This document shows, piece after piece, positions 26,918 through 35,514 of a DNA stretch of 64,000 bases (its first letter is position 1; each line of letters opens with the position of its first letter). A model generated the notes under the pieces. That model made no database searches. It was not told the origin of the DNA and saw only the letters and a list, made by a program, of their open reading frames with translations. Origin of the DNA: Pseudomonas sp. ATCC PTA-122608 (lineage in GTDB: Bacteria; Pseudomonadota; Gammaproteobacteria; Pseudomonadales; Pseudomonadaceae); the NCBI RefSeq assembly GCF_001952855.1, contig NZ_LPNO01000010.1:1-64000 (forward strand). The letters are read 5' to 3'. The translations under genes were made by a program, and so were the position numbers.

Positions 26918-27142
26918 ATGTCCACTCAAATCCACACTCAGGATGCCATTCGCACCCTCACCAACGCTTTTGCACCAATGAACTGCCTGATCATGGCCGC
27001 TCGCAAAGGCTGCTTCAGCTTTACCCTGGTCAACGAACACGGCATCGCTCGTCACAGCGAACGCCTGTACCCCGATCAATACTCCAGCGCAGAACCGCTG
27101 CAGGCTGTGATCGATCGTACTCGTCAGGCACTGGTTGCCTGA
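26918..27142 (+). CDS. Conserved small protein of unknown function (74 aa)
   Basis: This 74-residue protein (MSTQIHTQDAIRTLTNAF and so on, ending TRQALVA) has no signal peptide or membrane helix. It ends just before a strong terminator and has a long upstream gap. Codon use is like that of well-expressed Pseudomonas genes (consistent CTG, ACC, CGC), which supports it as real. I do not recognise its function. The inverted repeat CACGGTT/TAACCGTG 25 bp before its start may affect its translation. Confidence 0.75.
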   Translation: MSTQIHTQDAIRTLTNAFAPMNCLIMAARKGCFSFTLVNEHGIARHSERLYPDQYSSAEPLQAVIDRTRQALVA

Positions 27143-27163
27143 TCGACCCGGATCGCTGAAACA

Positions 27164-27195
27164 CAAAAACCCCGGTTAAAACCCGGGGTTTTTTA
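27164..27195 (+). terminator. Intrinsic terminator after the 74-aa gene
   Basis: AAAACCCCGG and CCGGGGTTTT pair around a short loop, followed by a T-run. Confidence 0.9.
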
Positions 27196-27407
27196 TTGCC
27201 TGAAATTCAGGCGCGCTAAGTTTAAATTGATATAAACGATATAACTAAATGATAAAAATATTTTAAAAACAGTCCTTTACGTCGTAAATATGACACTACA
27301 CTTCAACTCAAGCGGCATGATCCGCTTCCGGCGAGCCTGAGATCCGATTCACTGCTGCCAAGCCCCCTCTCAGGTATCGCCGACCAATTTCATGGATTGA
27401 GGCTTTT

Positions 27408-27890
27408 ATGGGCATCGCCGCCAGCGAATTGTGTCGTTATGTGATCCGGCCCACCCTGCTTTACCTGGGTCGTGATAACCCGACTGCTGAATCCCTGCTG
27501 CTGGGCATCGCCGCCAGCCAGTCGGCACTCGGATCAGCCCTGCACGACCGCCGCGGCCATGGCCTCTACAGCATCACCGAACCGCGCCACCGTGCGTTGT
27601 GGGATAACTACCTGGCGCTGGACCCCGAGCGCGCCAGCCTGGTTCGCGGCCTCGCCAGCCAGCATGCCTTCCTCAGCGGGCCGCAGCTTGAGCTGACGGT
27701 CAACCTGCGTTACGCCACCGCCATCGCCTGGCTGCTGGTGGAACAGCACCGCCCTTCCCTGCCGCCAGCCGACGATGTATTGGCGATGGCGCGTATCTGG
27801 AAAGAAATATTTCACCCTCAGGGTCGGCTTCGGGATTTCACCCAGGCCTGGCAAACCTGTGTTTCAACCATGAATCACGTCGCCTGTTGA
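27408..27890 (+). CDS. Conserved hypothetical protein (160 aa)
   Basis: This 160-residue protein is soluble and largely helical by composition (LLLGIAASQSALGSALHDRRGHGLYSI near residues 30-56; TVNLRYATAIAWLLVEQHRP near 95). GAGG lies before the ATG at 27408. It follows an AT-rich 210-bp gap and precedes the FadL-family gene by 146 bp on the same strand. I do not recognise the family; parts recall phage-type peptidoglycan or tail-assembly helpers, but not enough to name it. Confidence 0.6.
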   Translation: MGIAASELCRYVIRPTLLYLGRDNPTAESLLLGIAASQSALGSALHDRRGHGLYSITEPRHRALWDNYLALDPERASLVRGLASQHAFLSGPQLELTVNLRYATAIAWLLVEQHRPSLPPADDVLAMARIWKEIFHPQGRLRDFTQAWQTCVSTMNHVAC

Positions 27891-28036
27891 CCGGGCGATT
27901 TGCAAGATTCGGCTAAAAACGTTGATTTTGGTCGGATTGTCCTACAAAACCGCTCTATCTCCTATGTTTCAGCCTATAGCGCAAACATAAATTTATTGTT
28001 ACTTTCCGCAGCGGTGATCACCACGGAGTTCTAATA

Positions 28037-29326
28037 ATGAAAAAAGTAATGCTCAAGACGACACTTAGCCTCGCCGTTGCAATGGCATCCTCCCACGTGT
28101 TCGCGAGCGGCTTTGCCCTCAACGAACAAGACGTTGCCGGGATGGGTACCGGTTTTGCGGGACGTTCTTCATCTGCCGAAAACGCAAGCACCGTTTATGG
28201 TAACCCTGCCGGTATGGCTCGCCTTGAAGGCCAGCAAGTGACTGGTGGTGTTGCTGCGATCGATGCCTCCACCAACATCAAAGATGTCAGTGGCCGCTCC
28301 AGCGGTAGCAACAAAGGCGACATGGTCCCGTTCACTGCCGTTCCTTTCGGTTTCTACACCAATAAACTCAATGAGCAATGGGCTGTCGGTTTCGGCGTCT
28401 ATGCACCCTTTGGCCTGGTGACTGACTACGAAAGCGGCTTCCAGGGCAAAGCCTTCGGCAGTAAGAGCGAAGTGAAGGTCATCACCTTCCAGCCAACCGT
28501 CAGCTATGCCTTCAACGACCGGGTATCGATTGGTTTTGGTCCGACTATCAACCGTATCGCCGGTACGCTTGAGTCCGATATCAACCTGCCAATCGCGGGG
28601 ACCGGTTCCAACAACATCAAGATCAAGGGTGATGACACCGCACTCGGCTTCAATGCCGGCCTGCTGGTACAAGCCACTGACACCACTCGAGTGGGCCTGA
28701 CCTATCACTCGAAAGTGAAGTACAAGCTCGAAGGCCATACCGAAGTGACCAAGGGGGCCAACGTTCCTGCCAGTCTCTTGAACAACGGTCGTTACGACGC
28801 TTCGTTGAAGATCGACACCCCTGAATCCTGGGATCTGTCTGTTACTCAAGACCTGAGCGACGCCTGGAAACTCTACGCGGGCGCAACATGGACTCGCTGG
28901 AGCCGCCTGAAAGACATCACCGTCAATAACGAAGGCGTATCGGCCGCCGCAGGCAGTGGCGCTCTGGCTCCGCAAATTGTCGGCACCATCAAGGAAGACC
29001 AGAACTGGCACGATACCTGGGCCTACGCCTTGGGTACTTCGTACCGCGTGACCAAGCAGGTGGTACTGCGTACCGGCCTGACGTTTGACCAGTCGCCGAC
29101 CAACAACACTGATCGCTCGCCTCGCATCCCTACCGGTGATCGGACGATCTTCAGTCTCGGCCTGGGCTACGACGTAATGCCGAACATGACCGTCGACCTG
29201 GCTTACTCCTACCTCAAGGAAGAACCTGTCAAAGTTGCACGCGCTAACGCACTGGGCCAGTCCTACAACGCCAAGTACGAAAACAGCGCCAACGGTTTCG
29301 GCCTGGGTGTGACGTACAAGTTCTGA
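28037..29326 (+). CDS. FadL/TodX-family outer membrane transport protein
   Basis: This 429-residue protein has a signal peptide (cleavage likely after VFA, residue 23), the family N-terminus SGFALNEQDVAGMGTGFAGRSSSAENASTVYGNPAGM that plugs the barrel, and a beta-rich body ending in FGLGVTYKF with a terminal phenylalanine. Members pass long-chain fatty acids or other hydrophobic compounds across the outer membrane. The glutathione peroxidase, MFS and MarR genes after it match the PA1285-PA1288 order of P. aeruginosa as I remember it, where the FadL homologue ExFadLO is linked to oleate-derived oxylipin export. A bidirectional terminator follows. Confidence 0.88.
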   Translation: MKKVMLKTTLSLAVAMASSHVFASGFALNEQDVAGMGTGFAGRSSSAENASTVYGNPAGMARLEGQQVTGGVAAIDASTNIKDVSGRSSGSNKGDMVPFTAVPFGFYTNKLNEQWAVGFGVYAPFGLVTDYESGFQGKAFGSKSEVKVITFQPTVSYAFNDRVSIGFGPTINRIAGTLESDINLPIAGTGSNNIKIKGDDTALGFNAGLLVQATDTTRVGLTYHSKVKYKLEGHTEVTKGANVPASLLNNGRYDASLKIDTPESWDLSVTQDLSDAWKLYAGATWTRWSRLKDITVNNEGVSAAAGSGALAPQIVGTIKEDQNWHDTWAYALGTSYRVTKQVVLRTGLTFDQSPTNNTDRSPRIPTGDRTIFSLGLGYDVMPNMTVDLAYSYLKEEPVKVARANALGQSYNAKYENSANGFGLGVTYKF

Positions 29327-29340
29327 TGTAGCGCGACATA

Positions 29341-29378
29341 AAAAAGCCCCGCTCTCTTGCAAAAGAGGCGGGGCTTTT
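29341..29378. terminator. Bidirectional intrinsic terminator between fadL-like and gpx genes
   Basis: AAAAAGCCCCGC and GCGGGGCTTTT pair with an inner CTCTT/AAGAG stem. A- and T-runs on the two sides let it serve both convergent genes. Confidence 0.92.
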
Positions 29379-29391
29379 CACTGGGCGACGA

Positions 29392-29943
29392 TCAGGGTTT
29401 TGAAGCCAGCGCCTCTTCCACTGCCTTGATCAGATCCGGGCTATCCGGCTTGGTCAGGCTGGAGAAGCTGGCGATCACCTTGCCTTGGCGATCCACTACG
29501 TACTTGTAGAAATTCCATTTCGGCGCGCTGGCCTGCTGCGCCAGGATCTTGAACAGATGGACCGCGTCCGTGCCCTTGACCTTCTGTGGCTCGGTCATGG
29601 TGAAGGTCACGCCGTAGTTCACGTAGCACACCTTGGCGGTTTCCTCCCCGGTCTTGGCTTCCTGCTTGAAGTCATCGGACGGCACGCCGATCACTTCCAG
29701 TCCCTGGCCCTTGTAGCGCTGGTACAAGGCTTCTAGCCCTTTGAACTGCGGCGCAAACCCGCAGAAGCTGGCGGTGTTGACGATCACCAGCGGCTTGCCG
29801 GCGAAGCGCTGGCACAGGTCGATGGATTCCTTGGCGCGCAGCTTGGGCAACTGGCCTTCAAGCAACGGCGGGCAATCGGCAGCCATGGCGACACCGCCAA
29901 AAGCCACCATCAGAGCGGGTACTGCAAGCCAGCGCATCTGCAT
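29392..29943 (-). CDS. Exported glutathione peroxidase-like protein
   Basis: This 183-residue thioredoxin-fold protein has a signal peptide (cleavage near residue 22, ALA/MAA type) and the peroxidatic cysteine C61 in [13 protein letters not shown]. The F-x-x-L-x-x-L-Y-x-x-Y, W-N-F-Y-K-Y and late F-S-S-L-x-x-P segments are those of the GPx family. The export signal places it in the periplasm, where it would reduce lipid or organic hydroperoxides. It ends near a shared terminator opposite the FadL-family gene, and the 39-aa membrane protein and MFS genes lie upstream. Confidence 0.88.
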   Translation of the reverse strand: MQMRWLAVPALMVAFGGVAMAADCPPLLEGQLPKLRAKESIDLCQRFAGKPLVIVNTASFCGFAPQFKGLEALYQRYKGQGLEVIGVPSDDFKQEAKTGEETAKVCYVNYGVTFTMTEPQKVKGTDAVHLFKILAQQASAPKWNFYKYVVDRQGKVIASFSSLTKPDSPDLIKAVEEALASKP

Positions 29944-29977
29944 GTCAGGTGTCCTTGAAAAGTCTCAGACACAGAAC

Positions 29978-30097
29978 TTAACAGATCGCCATGCCCAACT
30001 GCATCAATGCCAGGCCACCCTGTTGCCAGCCCCACCACGCCAGGAGCAGCAAGATTGCAGCCCCTGCGGCGCCGAGCCAATGCCAGGTCGAATTCAT
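29978..30097 (-). CDS. 39-residue single-span membrane protein coupled to the MFS gene
   Basis: This short frame reads MNSTWHWLGAAGAAILLLL and on to QLGMAIC and stops at TAA. One hydrophobic helix fills residues 8-24 or so, with tryptophans at its edges. Its ATG overlaps the TGA of the MFS exporter gene (ATGA), a typical sign of translational coupling and of a real gene. It may be a small subunit or stabiliser of the exporter (inference). Confidence 0.65.
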   Translation of the reverse strand: MNSTWHWLGAAGAAILLLLAWWGWQQGGLALMQLGMAIC

Positions 30098-31302
30098 GCC
30101 ACCCCCATTTGCGCCTGTAAACGTGCCACCGGGCGCTCGCGCACCGGCCAGTTCAAGGCCGCTGCCACCAGGCTCAGGACGATTGCCACCTGCCAGATCA
30201 AATCGTAACTGCCGGTTCGATCATAGACCACCCCGCCCAACCACCCGCCGAGGAACGACCCCAGTTGGTGGAACAGGAACACGATCCCACCGAGCATGGA
30301 AAGGTTTCTGACACCGAACAACGTCGCGACCGTGCCGTTGGTCAGCGGCACCGTGGACAGCCACAAGAAGCCCATGGCCATGCCAAACAGGTAGGCGCTG
30401 GTTTGCGTCACCGGCGCCCACAGGAAGATCACTATCACCACCGCTCGCAGCAGGTACAAACCGGTCAACAAGCGTGGCTTGGACATACGCCCGCCGAGCC
30501 ATCCCGCCGTATACGTGCCGAAGATATTAAACAGGCCGATCAATGCCAGTACCGTAGTGCCTACCGAAGCCGGCAAGTGCTGGTCCACCAGGTACGACGG
30601 CAAGTGCACGCCGATAAACACCACCTGGAAACCGCAGACAAAAAAACCGAACGCCAACAGCCAGAATCCTGAATGGGAGCAGGCTTCGCTCAAGGCCTCA
30701 CGCAGGGTCTGTTGACCCGCTACTGTTGGCAGCGGCCGGTCCTTGAGCATGGTCACCAACGGCACGATCAGCGCCACCATCACACCCAGCACCAGCAACG
30801 CGGCGGACCAGCCGAGCCAGCCGATCAAACCGAGGGTGCCTGGCAACATGGCGAACTGGCCAAAGGAGCCGGCAGCGCTGGCGATGCCCATGGCCATGCT
30901 GCGTTTTTCCGGCGCCACGGCGCGCCCTACCACGCCAAGGATCACCGAGAACGAGGTGCCCGACAGGCCAATGCCGATCAGCAACCCGGCACTCAGGGAC
31001 AGCGACCACGCTGAATCCGACAAGCCCATGAACACCAGGCCCAGGGCATACAGCACACCACCGATCATCACCACCTTGGCAGCACCGAAGCGGTCGGCCA
31101 AAGCGCCGGTAAACGGCTGTGCGAGGCCCCAGATCAGGTTTTGCAAGGCGATGGCAAAGGCAAAGGTTTCACGGCCCCAGCCGAACTCGGCACTCATGGG
31201 CGCCAGGAACAGGCCAAAGCCATGCCGCACGCCCAAGGACAACGCGAGGATCAGCGCACTCCCTACAAGAATCCAGCCGCTGGTGCGCCACATCGAGGTC
31301 AT
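30094..31302 (-). CDS. MFS transporter
   Basis: This 402-residue protein has twelve hydrophobic segments and MFS features, including the loop 2-3 motif G-A-L-A-D-R-F-G-A-A-K-V. The composition resembles the OFA/monocarboxylate-like or drug-export branches; the substrate is not predictable. It follows a MarR gene by 53 bp, with an operator-like perfect palindrome in the gap. The stop codon overlaps the ATG of the 39-aa membrane protein. Confidence 0.88.
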   Translation of the reverse strand: MTSMWRTSGWILVGSALILALSLGVRHGFGLFLAPMSAEFGWGRETFAFAIALQNLIWGLAQPFTGALADRFGAAKVVMIGGVLYALGLVFMGLSDSAWSLSLSAGLLIGIGLSGTSFSVILGVVGRAVAPEKRSMAMGIASAAGSFGQFAMLPGTLGLIGWLGWSAALLVLGVMVALIVPLVTMLKDRPLPTVAGQQTLREALSEACSHSGFWLLAFGFFVCGFQVVFIGVHLPSYLVDQHLPASVGTTVLALIGLFNIFGTYTAGWLGGRMSKPRLLTGLYLLRAVVIVIFLWAPVTQTSAYLFGMAMGFLWLSTVPLTNGTVATLFGVRNLSMLGGIVFLFHQLGSFLGGWLGGVVYDRTGSYDLIWQVAIVLSLVAAALNWPVRERPVARLQAQMGVA

Positions 31303-31318
31303 TTCTTATTCTCCGGTC

Positions 31319-31334
31319 GCGGGTATATACCCGC
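31319..31334. promoter_or_regulatory. MarR-type operator GCGGGTATATACCCGC
   Basis: A 16-bp perfect palindrome lies in the 53-bp gap between marR and the MFS gene. A close copy occurs upstream of marR at 31765-31778. The TATATA core could also serve as a -10 element. Confidence 0.75.
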
Positions 31335-31355
31335 TTGTCATCGAACAAACTCGCG

Positions 31356-31760
31356 TCAAGCGAGTTCGTCCAGCAAGGCCAACAGGGTTTCGCGCTTTTC
31401 GGCGCCCAACTTATCAATCAATTTCTGCTGCGCCGCTTCCCAGGCCGGCAATGCCGCGGCAAGCCGTTCATTGCCCGACTCGGTCAACAACACCAGTCGG
31501 TTACGCAGGTCATCGCCCTCCACCATTTGCACCAAACCCTCGCCCTCCAGCACCCGCAGGTTACGCCCCAGCGTGCTGCGATCCAGGCCCATGGCGTCGG
31601 CCAGGCTGGAAATACTCGGTTGATCCAGGCGCTGCAAGTTACACAGCAAAGAATACTGGGCAACGTTGATCCCGAAGCCATCGAGAGCGCCGTCGTAATG
31701 CCTGCTGACGCCACGAGCGGCGCGACGCAGGTTGGTGCATAAACATTGGGAAGCAAGCAT
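31356..31760 (-). CDS. MarR-family transcriptional regulator
   Basis: This 134-residue protein has the MarR winged helix (SISSLADAMGLDRSTLGRNLRVLEGEGLVQMV, wing D-D-L-R-N-R-L-V-L-L-T) between dimerisation helices. MarR proteins usually repress efflux or detoxification genes until a small phenolic or oxidant binds. It probably represses itself and the MFS gene through the GTATATACCCG sites on both sides. It starts 43 bp from the end of cobS, so the cobalamin operon ends before it and this is a separate unit. Confidence 0.9.
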   Translation of the reverse strand: MLASQCLCTNLRRAARGVSRHYDGALDGFGINVAQYSLLCNLQRLDQPSISSLADAMGLDRSTLGRNLRVLEGEGLVQMVEGDDLRNRLVLLTESGNERLAAALPAWEAAQQKLIDKLGAEKRETLLALLDELA

Positions 31761-31764
31761 AGAG

Positions 31765-31778
31765 CGTGTATATACCCG
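31765..31778. promoter_or_regulatory. MarR-type operator copy CGTGTATATACCCG upstream of marR
   Basis: It differs at one base from the 14-bp core of the perfect palindrome at 31319-31334 and begins 5 bp before the marR start codon on the transcribed side. Confidence 0.65.
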
Positions 31779-31802
31779 GAATTAATGAAATGCAAGAAAC
31801 TG

Positions 31803-32531
31803 TTACAGCGCCAGACCGACCAACACAGCCACTTCCAGCAACTCCAACAGCGCGCCTGCGGTGTCGCCGGTGGTGCCACCGAGGCGATTGACCATCAGTT
31901 GGCGCAAGCCGATAAAGCAAACGGCCGCCAGCAACACGGCAATCCCGCCGCTGAAACCGCCGATCAGGATACACGCCAGACCGCTGAGGATCAGCACCTG
32001 TTGGCCGACGATGCGTGGCAAATGGTCCGCCAAGGCCTGCCCTAACCCACCGGCACGCACATAGCGCGTGGTGAGAAACAGCGCCAACATCGAAGCGCGG
32101 CCTATCAACGGTGCGAGGATCAGCGCCGCGCCGTTGTGCTGCTCGATCAACGCCACCAGCGCGGTGAACTTGAGCAGCAGCACCAGGCCCAGAGTGACCA
32201 CCGCAATCGGCCCGCTGCGCGGGTCTTTCATGATGGTCAGGGTGCGCTCGCGGTCGCCGAAGCCACCGAGCCAGGCGTCAGCGCTGTCGGCCAGACCGTC
32301 CAGGTGCAGGCCGCCGCTGAGCAACACCCACGCGGTCAACAACAACGCGGCGTGCAGCAGCAATGGCGCGCCCATCAATACGGCGTTCAAGCCCCAAAGC
32401 AGCAGCCCGAACAACAGCCCCACCAGCGGATAAAACAGCAATGACCGCCCCAACTCCTGCGGCTGCGGCATACCCGGCAAGCGAATCGGCAGGCTGCTGA
32501 GAAACTGCAAGGCGATCCAGAACGGCAACAT
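31803..32531 (-). CDS. cobS: Adenosylcobinamide-GDP ribazoletransferase (cobalamin synthase)
   Basis: This 242-residue multi-helix inner-membrane protein matches CobS (CobV): F-L-S-S-L-P-I-R near the start, G-G-L-H-L-D-G-L-A-D-S-A-D-A-W with the metal-binding aspartates and M-K-D-P-R-S-G-P-I-A. It joins GDP-cobinamide to alpha-ribazole (phosphate) to close the nucleotide loop of the vitamin. It is the last gene of the cob operon and lies 2 bp from the phosphatase gene. Confidence 0.95.
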   Translation of the reverse strand: MLPFWIALQFLSSLPIRLPGMPQPQELGRSLLFYPLVGLLFGLLLWGLNAVLMGAPLLLHAALLLTAWVLLSGGLHLDGLADSADAWLGGFGDRERTLTIMKDPRSGPIAVVTLGLVLLLKFTALVALIEQHNGAALILAPLIGRASMLALFLTTRYVRAGGLGQALADHLPRIVGQQVLILSGLACILIGGFSGGIAVLLAAVCFIGLRQLMVNRLGGTTGDTAGALLELLEVAVLVGLAL

Positions 32532-32533
32532 GC

Positions 32534-33109
32534 TCAGATTCCTTCCCTTAATACGCCATCAGCCTCGATCCGCAGGCTGAACAGACCACCGTGGCCGACT
32601 TCGACATTCAGCAGTTGCTCACGAGGCAAACCACGCGCCTGGGCCAATAGCAAACGCATGACTCCACCGTGGCTGATCAGCAGCACTCGCTGGCCGTCAT
32701 AAGCTTGATACAAGCGAGCGACAGCACCCAGTACGCGCGCGGAGAACTGCGAAACAGGCTCGCCCTGCGGCGGTGTAAAACTGTAGGGGTCAGCCCAGAA
32801 CAGACCCAGCGCTTCGGCATCGGTTTCCATCAAGGCTGCGGCGCTCTGCCCTTCCCAGGCGCCGAAGTGCAGCTCCTGTAGATCTTTTTCCAGGGTGACC
32901 GGCAGGTTCAGGCGCGCGCCCAGCTCATCAGCAAACCGTGCGCAACGTTGCAGCGGCGAGCTGACCAGTCGATCCCACGGGCCCTGCTCCACCACCGCCG
33001 CACGCATCTGCTCCCAGCCCTTGGCGGTGAGCGCATCGTCCAAGCTGCCGCGCAAGCCGCCGCCCAGTTCGGTTTCGCCATGGCGCAGCAGGTCCAGGTG
33101 CAACGTCAT
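32534..33109 (-). CDS. cobC: Alpha-ribazole phosphatase, histidine phosphatase family
   Basis: This 191-residue protein of the phosphoglycerate-mutase-like family has the R-H-G-E-T phospho-histidine motif ([10 protein letters not shown]) and a second histidine in [13 protein letters not shown]. In this setting it removes phosphate from alpha-ribazole phosphate or from adenosylcobalamin phosphate. The Salmonella name is CobC; in Pseudomonas the name cobC is used for another gene, so care is needed. Its ATG overlaps the cobT stop. Confidence 0.9.
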   Translation of the reverse strand: MTLHLDLLRHGETELGGGLRGSLDDALTAKGWEQMRAAVVEQGPWDRLVSSPLQRCARFADELGARLNLPVTLEKDLQELHFGAWEGQSAAALMETDAEALGLFWADPYSFTPPQGEPVSQFSARVLGAVARLYQAYDGQRVLLISHGGVMRLLLAQARGLPREQLLNVEVGHGGLFSLRIEADGVLREGI

Positions 33110-34161
33110 GCCGGACGGTCCGCCACGGCCGCTTCGGCGAAGGTTGCCATCTGCCCGTGCAGCGCGCAGGCCAGGCGCAGCAACGGCACGGCCAGCGCGG
33201 CGCCGCTGCCTTCGCCCAGACGCAGGCCGAGTTCCAGCAGCGGCTCGGCATTAAGGCTTTGCAGCACGTGCCGATGGCCAGGCTCGGCACCGCGATGGCC
33301 GAACAGCAGCCATTCGCGGCAGCCGGGACTCAGGCGCGTGGCGACCAGCGCCGCGACCGTGCAGATAAAACCGTCCACCAGCACCACGACACCTTCTTGA
33401 GCGCAGGCCAGGTAGGCGCCGACCAGCGCGGCAATTTCAAAGCCGCCGAGGTTGAACAGGGTTTTCAGTGCGTCGTCACGGTCGCCTGCGTGCAGTGCCA
33501 GGGCGCGTTGGATGACGGCGACTTTGTGGCTGACGCCCTGGGCGTTCAGGCCGGTACCGGGGCCGGTCAGGTCGCTGACCTGGCAGTCCAACAGTGCACA
33601 GGCCAGGGCGCTGGCGGCGGTGGTGTTGCCGATGCCCATTTCGCCGCCGATAAACAGTTGCGCGCCACTCGCGGTGGCGCGATGCACGCTGTCGCGGCCG
33701 GCTTGCAGGGCCAGTCGGCCCTGGGCTTCGGTCATGGCCGGGCCGTTGACGAAGTTGGCGGTGCCGGCGCCGATGTTGAGGTGGCGTACGCCGGGCAGGC
33801 TCAAGGTTGGGGTGATGGTGCCGAGGTCGACTACCTCCAGTTTCGCGTCCAGTTGGCGCGCAAGTACGCTGATGGCGGCGCCGCCGGTGACGAAGTTGTG
33901 GAGCATCTGGCCGGTGACTTCCTGTGGGAAGGCGGAGACACCTTCGGCGACTACGCCGTGGTCGCCGGCGAAGATGGCGATCCACAGGTGGTCGACGCTG
34001 GGTTTGACCTGGCCCTGGAGGCCGGCCAGTTGGACTGCCACGGCTTCCAGTTGGCCGAGAGAGCCGGCTGGCTTGGTCAGTTGCTGCTGACGGGCCAGGG
34101 CTTGTTCGTGGGCTTGGGTGTCGATTGCTTTGCAGGGGTTGAGCCACCAGGTGTCGGTCAT
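33106..34161 (-). CDS. cobT: Nicotinate-nucleotide--dimethylbenzimidazole phosphoribosyltransferase
   Basis: This 351-residue protein shows CobT features: P-A-G-S-L-G near residue 30, A-G-D-H-G-V near 70, [12 protein letters not shown] and a G-G-x-E-I-A-A-L-V-G segment. It moves phosphoribose from nicotinate mononucleotide to dimethylbenzimidazole made by BluB. The ATG at 34161 ([11 protein letters not shown]) starts the conserved region and overlaps the cobU stop; upstream codons belong to cobU in another frame. The Pseudomonas synonym is cobU. Confidence 0.95.
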   Translation of the reverse strand: MTDTWWLNPCKAIDTQAHEQALARQQQLTKPAGSLGQLEAVAVQLAGLQGQVKPSVDHLWIAIFAGDHGVVAEGVSAFPQEVTGQMLHNFVTGGAAISVLARQLDAKLEVVDLGTITPTLSLPGVRHLNIGAGTANFVNGPAMTEAQGRLALQAGRDSVHRATASGAQLFIGGEMGIGNTTAASALACALLDCQVSDLTGPGTGLNAQGVSHKVAVIQRALALHAGDRDDALKTLFNLGGFEIAALVGAYLACAQEGVVVLVDGFICTVAALVATRLSPGCREWLLFGHRGAEPGHRHVLQSLNAEPLLELGLRLGEGSGAALAVPLLRLACALHGQMATFAEAAVADRPA

Positions 34162-34679
34162 AACGCAGTACCTTTTAAAGTCAGGGGCAGGCCGGCGACG
34201 GTCAGGACAACGCGCTGACAACGTTCGGCCAAGGCTTGATGCAGCCATCCGGCTTCATCGACATAGCGGCGAGTCAATTCGCCCAGCGGCACGACACCCA
34301 GTCCGGTCTCGTTGCTGACAAAAATGATTTCTCCTGGGAGGGTGGCCAGGGTTTGTAGCAGGGCCTCGCGCTCGTCGTTGAGACGGTCGGGGTCTTCGAG
34401 CATCAGCAGGTTGGTGAGCCATAAGGTCAGGCAATCGACCAGCAGGCAACGGTTCGGGCTGGCGTTTTCCTTGAGGACACGGGCCAGTTCGATGGGCTCC
34501 TCGATCAGGCCCCATTCGGCCGGGCGGCGCTCGCGGTGGTGGGCGATGCGTGCGTTCATTTCGCCGTCCAGGGGTTGGCTCGTCGCTATGTAGGTGACGC
34601 TTAGGCCGCTGTCGGTGGCGAGTTTTTCAGCCAGGCGGCTTTTGCCGGAGCGGGCGCCGCCGAGGATCAACTGGAGCAT
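34158..34679 (-). CDS. cobU: Adenosylcobinamide kinase / guanylyltransferase
   Basis: This 173-residue protein has the P-loop [11 protein letters not shown] at the start, an A-H-H-R-E-R-R-P segment with the guanylylated histidine, and [10 protein letters not shown]. It phosphorylates adenosylcobinamide and adds GMP. I start at the ATG at 34679 because the P-loop begins there; 36 upstream codons run into the large inverted repeat. The Pseudomonas synonym is cobP. Because of the element at 34701-35497 it may need its own promoter or long read-through from cobQ. Confidence 0.94.
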   Translation of the reverse strand: MLQLILGGARSGKSRLAEKLATDSGLSVTYIATSQPLDGEMNARIAHHRERRPAEWGLIEEPIELARVLKENASPNRCLLVDCLTLWLTNLLMLEDPDRLNDEREALLQTLATLPGEIIFVSNETGLGVVPLGELTRRYVDEAGWLHQALAERCQRVVLTVAGLPLTLKGTAL

Positions 34680-34700
34680 GGGTTGTGCCTGTTTTTGACT

Positions 34701-35497
34701 GTGTGTATATCCGTTATTTAGGTAACGGCTGATATGGGTTCCGCTCTTACAGCGGGTCACTTTTGAAAAGAGCCCAAAAGTAACCAAAAGGCTCTTGCCC
34801 CACCACTCGGCACCTCGCCTGGGCTCGGTGTGCCCTCACTCCGGCTTTGGACCGTGGGCCGCCGCGATGGGCCATCCTTGGCCCAGCGCGGCTAACCCGG
34901 CGTCCTGCCGGGTTACCCACGCTCCAAAGCCTGCGTTCGGCCAGCGTGGTTTAACGGGGCGCCTAAGATCAAGATCAAAAGCCAGATCAAAAGCAAGAGC
35001 ACAGCGGCCTCCCGGCCGGCTTGAGTGTGGTGAAGCAACAGCAAGATCAGAAGCGGGCACGGTCCAAATGTGGGAGCGGGCTTGCTCGCGAAGGTCGTTA
35101 ACGATGACGCGGGCATCCTGATTCAACGCGGCGATCTCAGGTTTTTCGCGAGCAAGCTCGCTCCTACAGAGAAGCAAGCCGGCCTGTAGGCCGCTGTGCT
35201 CTTGCTTTTGATCTGGCTTTTGATCTTGATCTGCGGGCCCCGTCAACCACGATGGCCGCAAGTAGGCACGGTGGAGCGGGTAAATCGGCAGGGAAGCCGA
35301 TTTAGCCGCGCCGGGCCATGGATGGCCCGTCGCGGCGGCCCGCGGAAGCGTGCCGGAGTGCGGGCATGCCGAGCCTAAGCGAGGCACCGAGTGGTGGGGC
35401 AAAGACCTTTTGGTTACTTTTGGGGCGTTTGCCAAAAGTGACCCGCTGTAAGAGCGGAACCCTAAGCGGCCGTTACCGCAGCAACGGATATGTACAC
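34701..35497. repeat. Large inverted-repeat element splitting the cob operon
   Basis: Two arms of 309 bp each (34701-35009 and 35189-35497) are inverted copies, about 80 percent alike by eye, starting GTGTGTATATCCGTT on one side and ending GGATATGTACAC on the other. The 179-bp middle holds a REP pair. The arms fill almost exactly the gap between cobU and cobQ. No transposase or real gene is present; the open frames in it are by-products of the repeat. It looks like a non-autonomous, MITE-like element or a long P. fluorescens repeat family, and its transcript could fold into one very long hairpin. Confidence 0.85.
35069..35168. repeat. REP pair nested in the centre of the large inverted repeat
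   Basis: A GTGGGAGCGGGCTTGCTCGCGAA arm and an inverted TTCGCGAGCAAGCTCGCTCCTACA arm mix the two arm types seen elsewhere in the window. Confidence 0.85.
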
Positions 35498-35514
35498 GGT
35501 CCATTACAACCAAC

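Noticed and set aside
34680..34787. 36-codon N-terminal extension of CobU
   Set aside because: The extra codons come from the repeat arm; the P-loop begins at the ATG at 34679.
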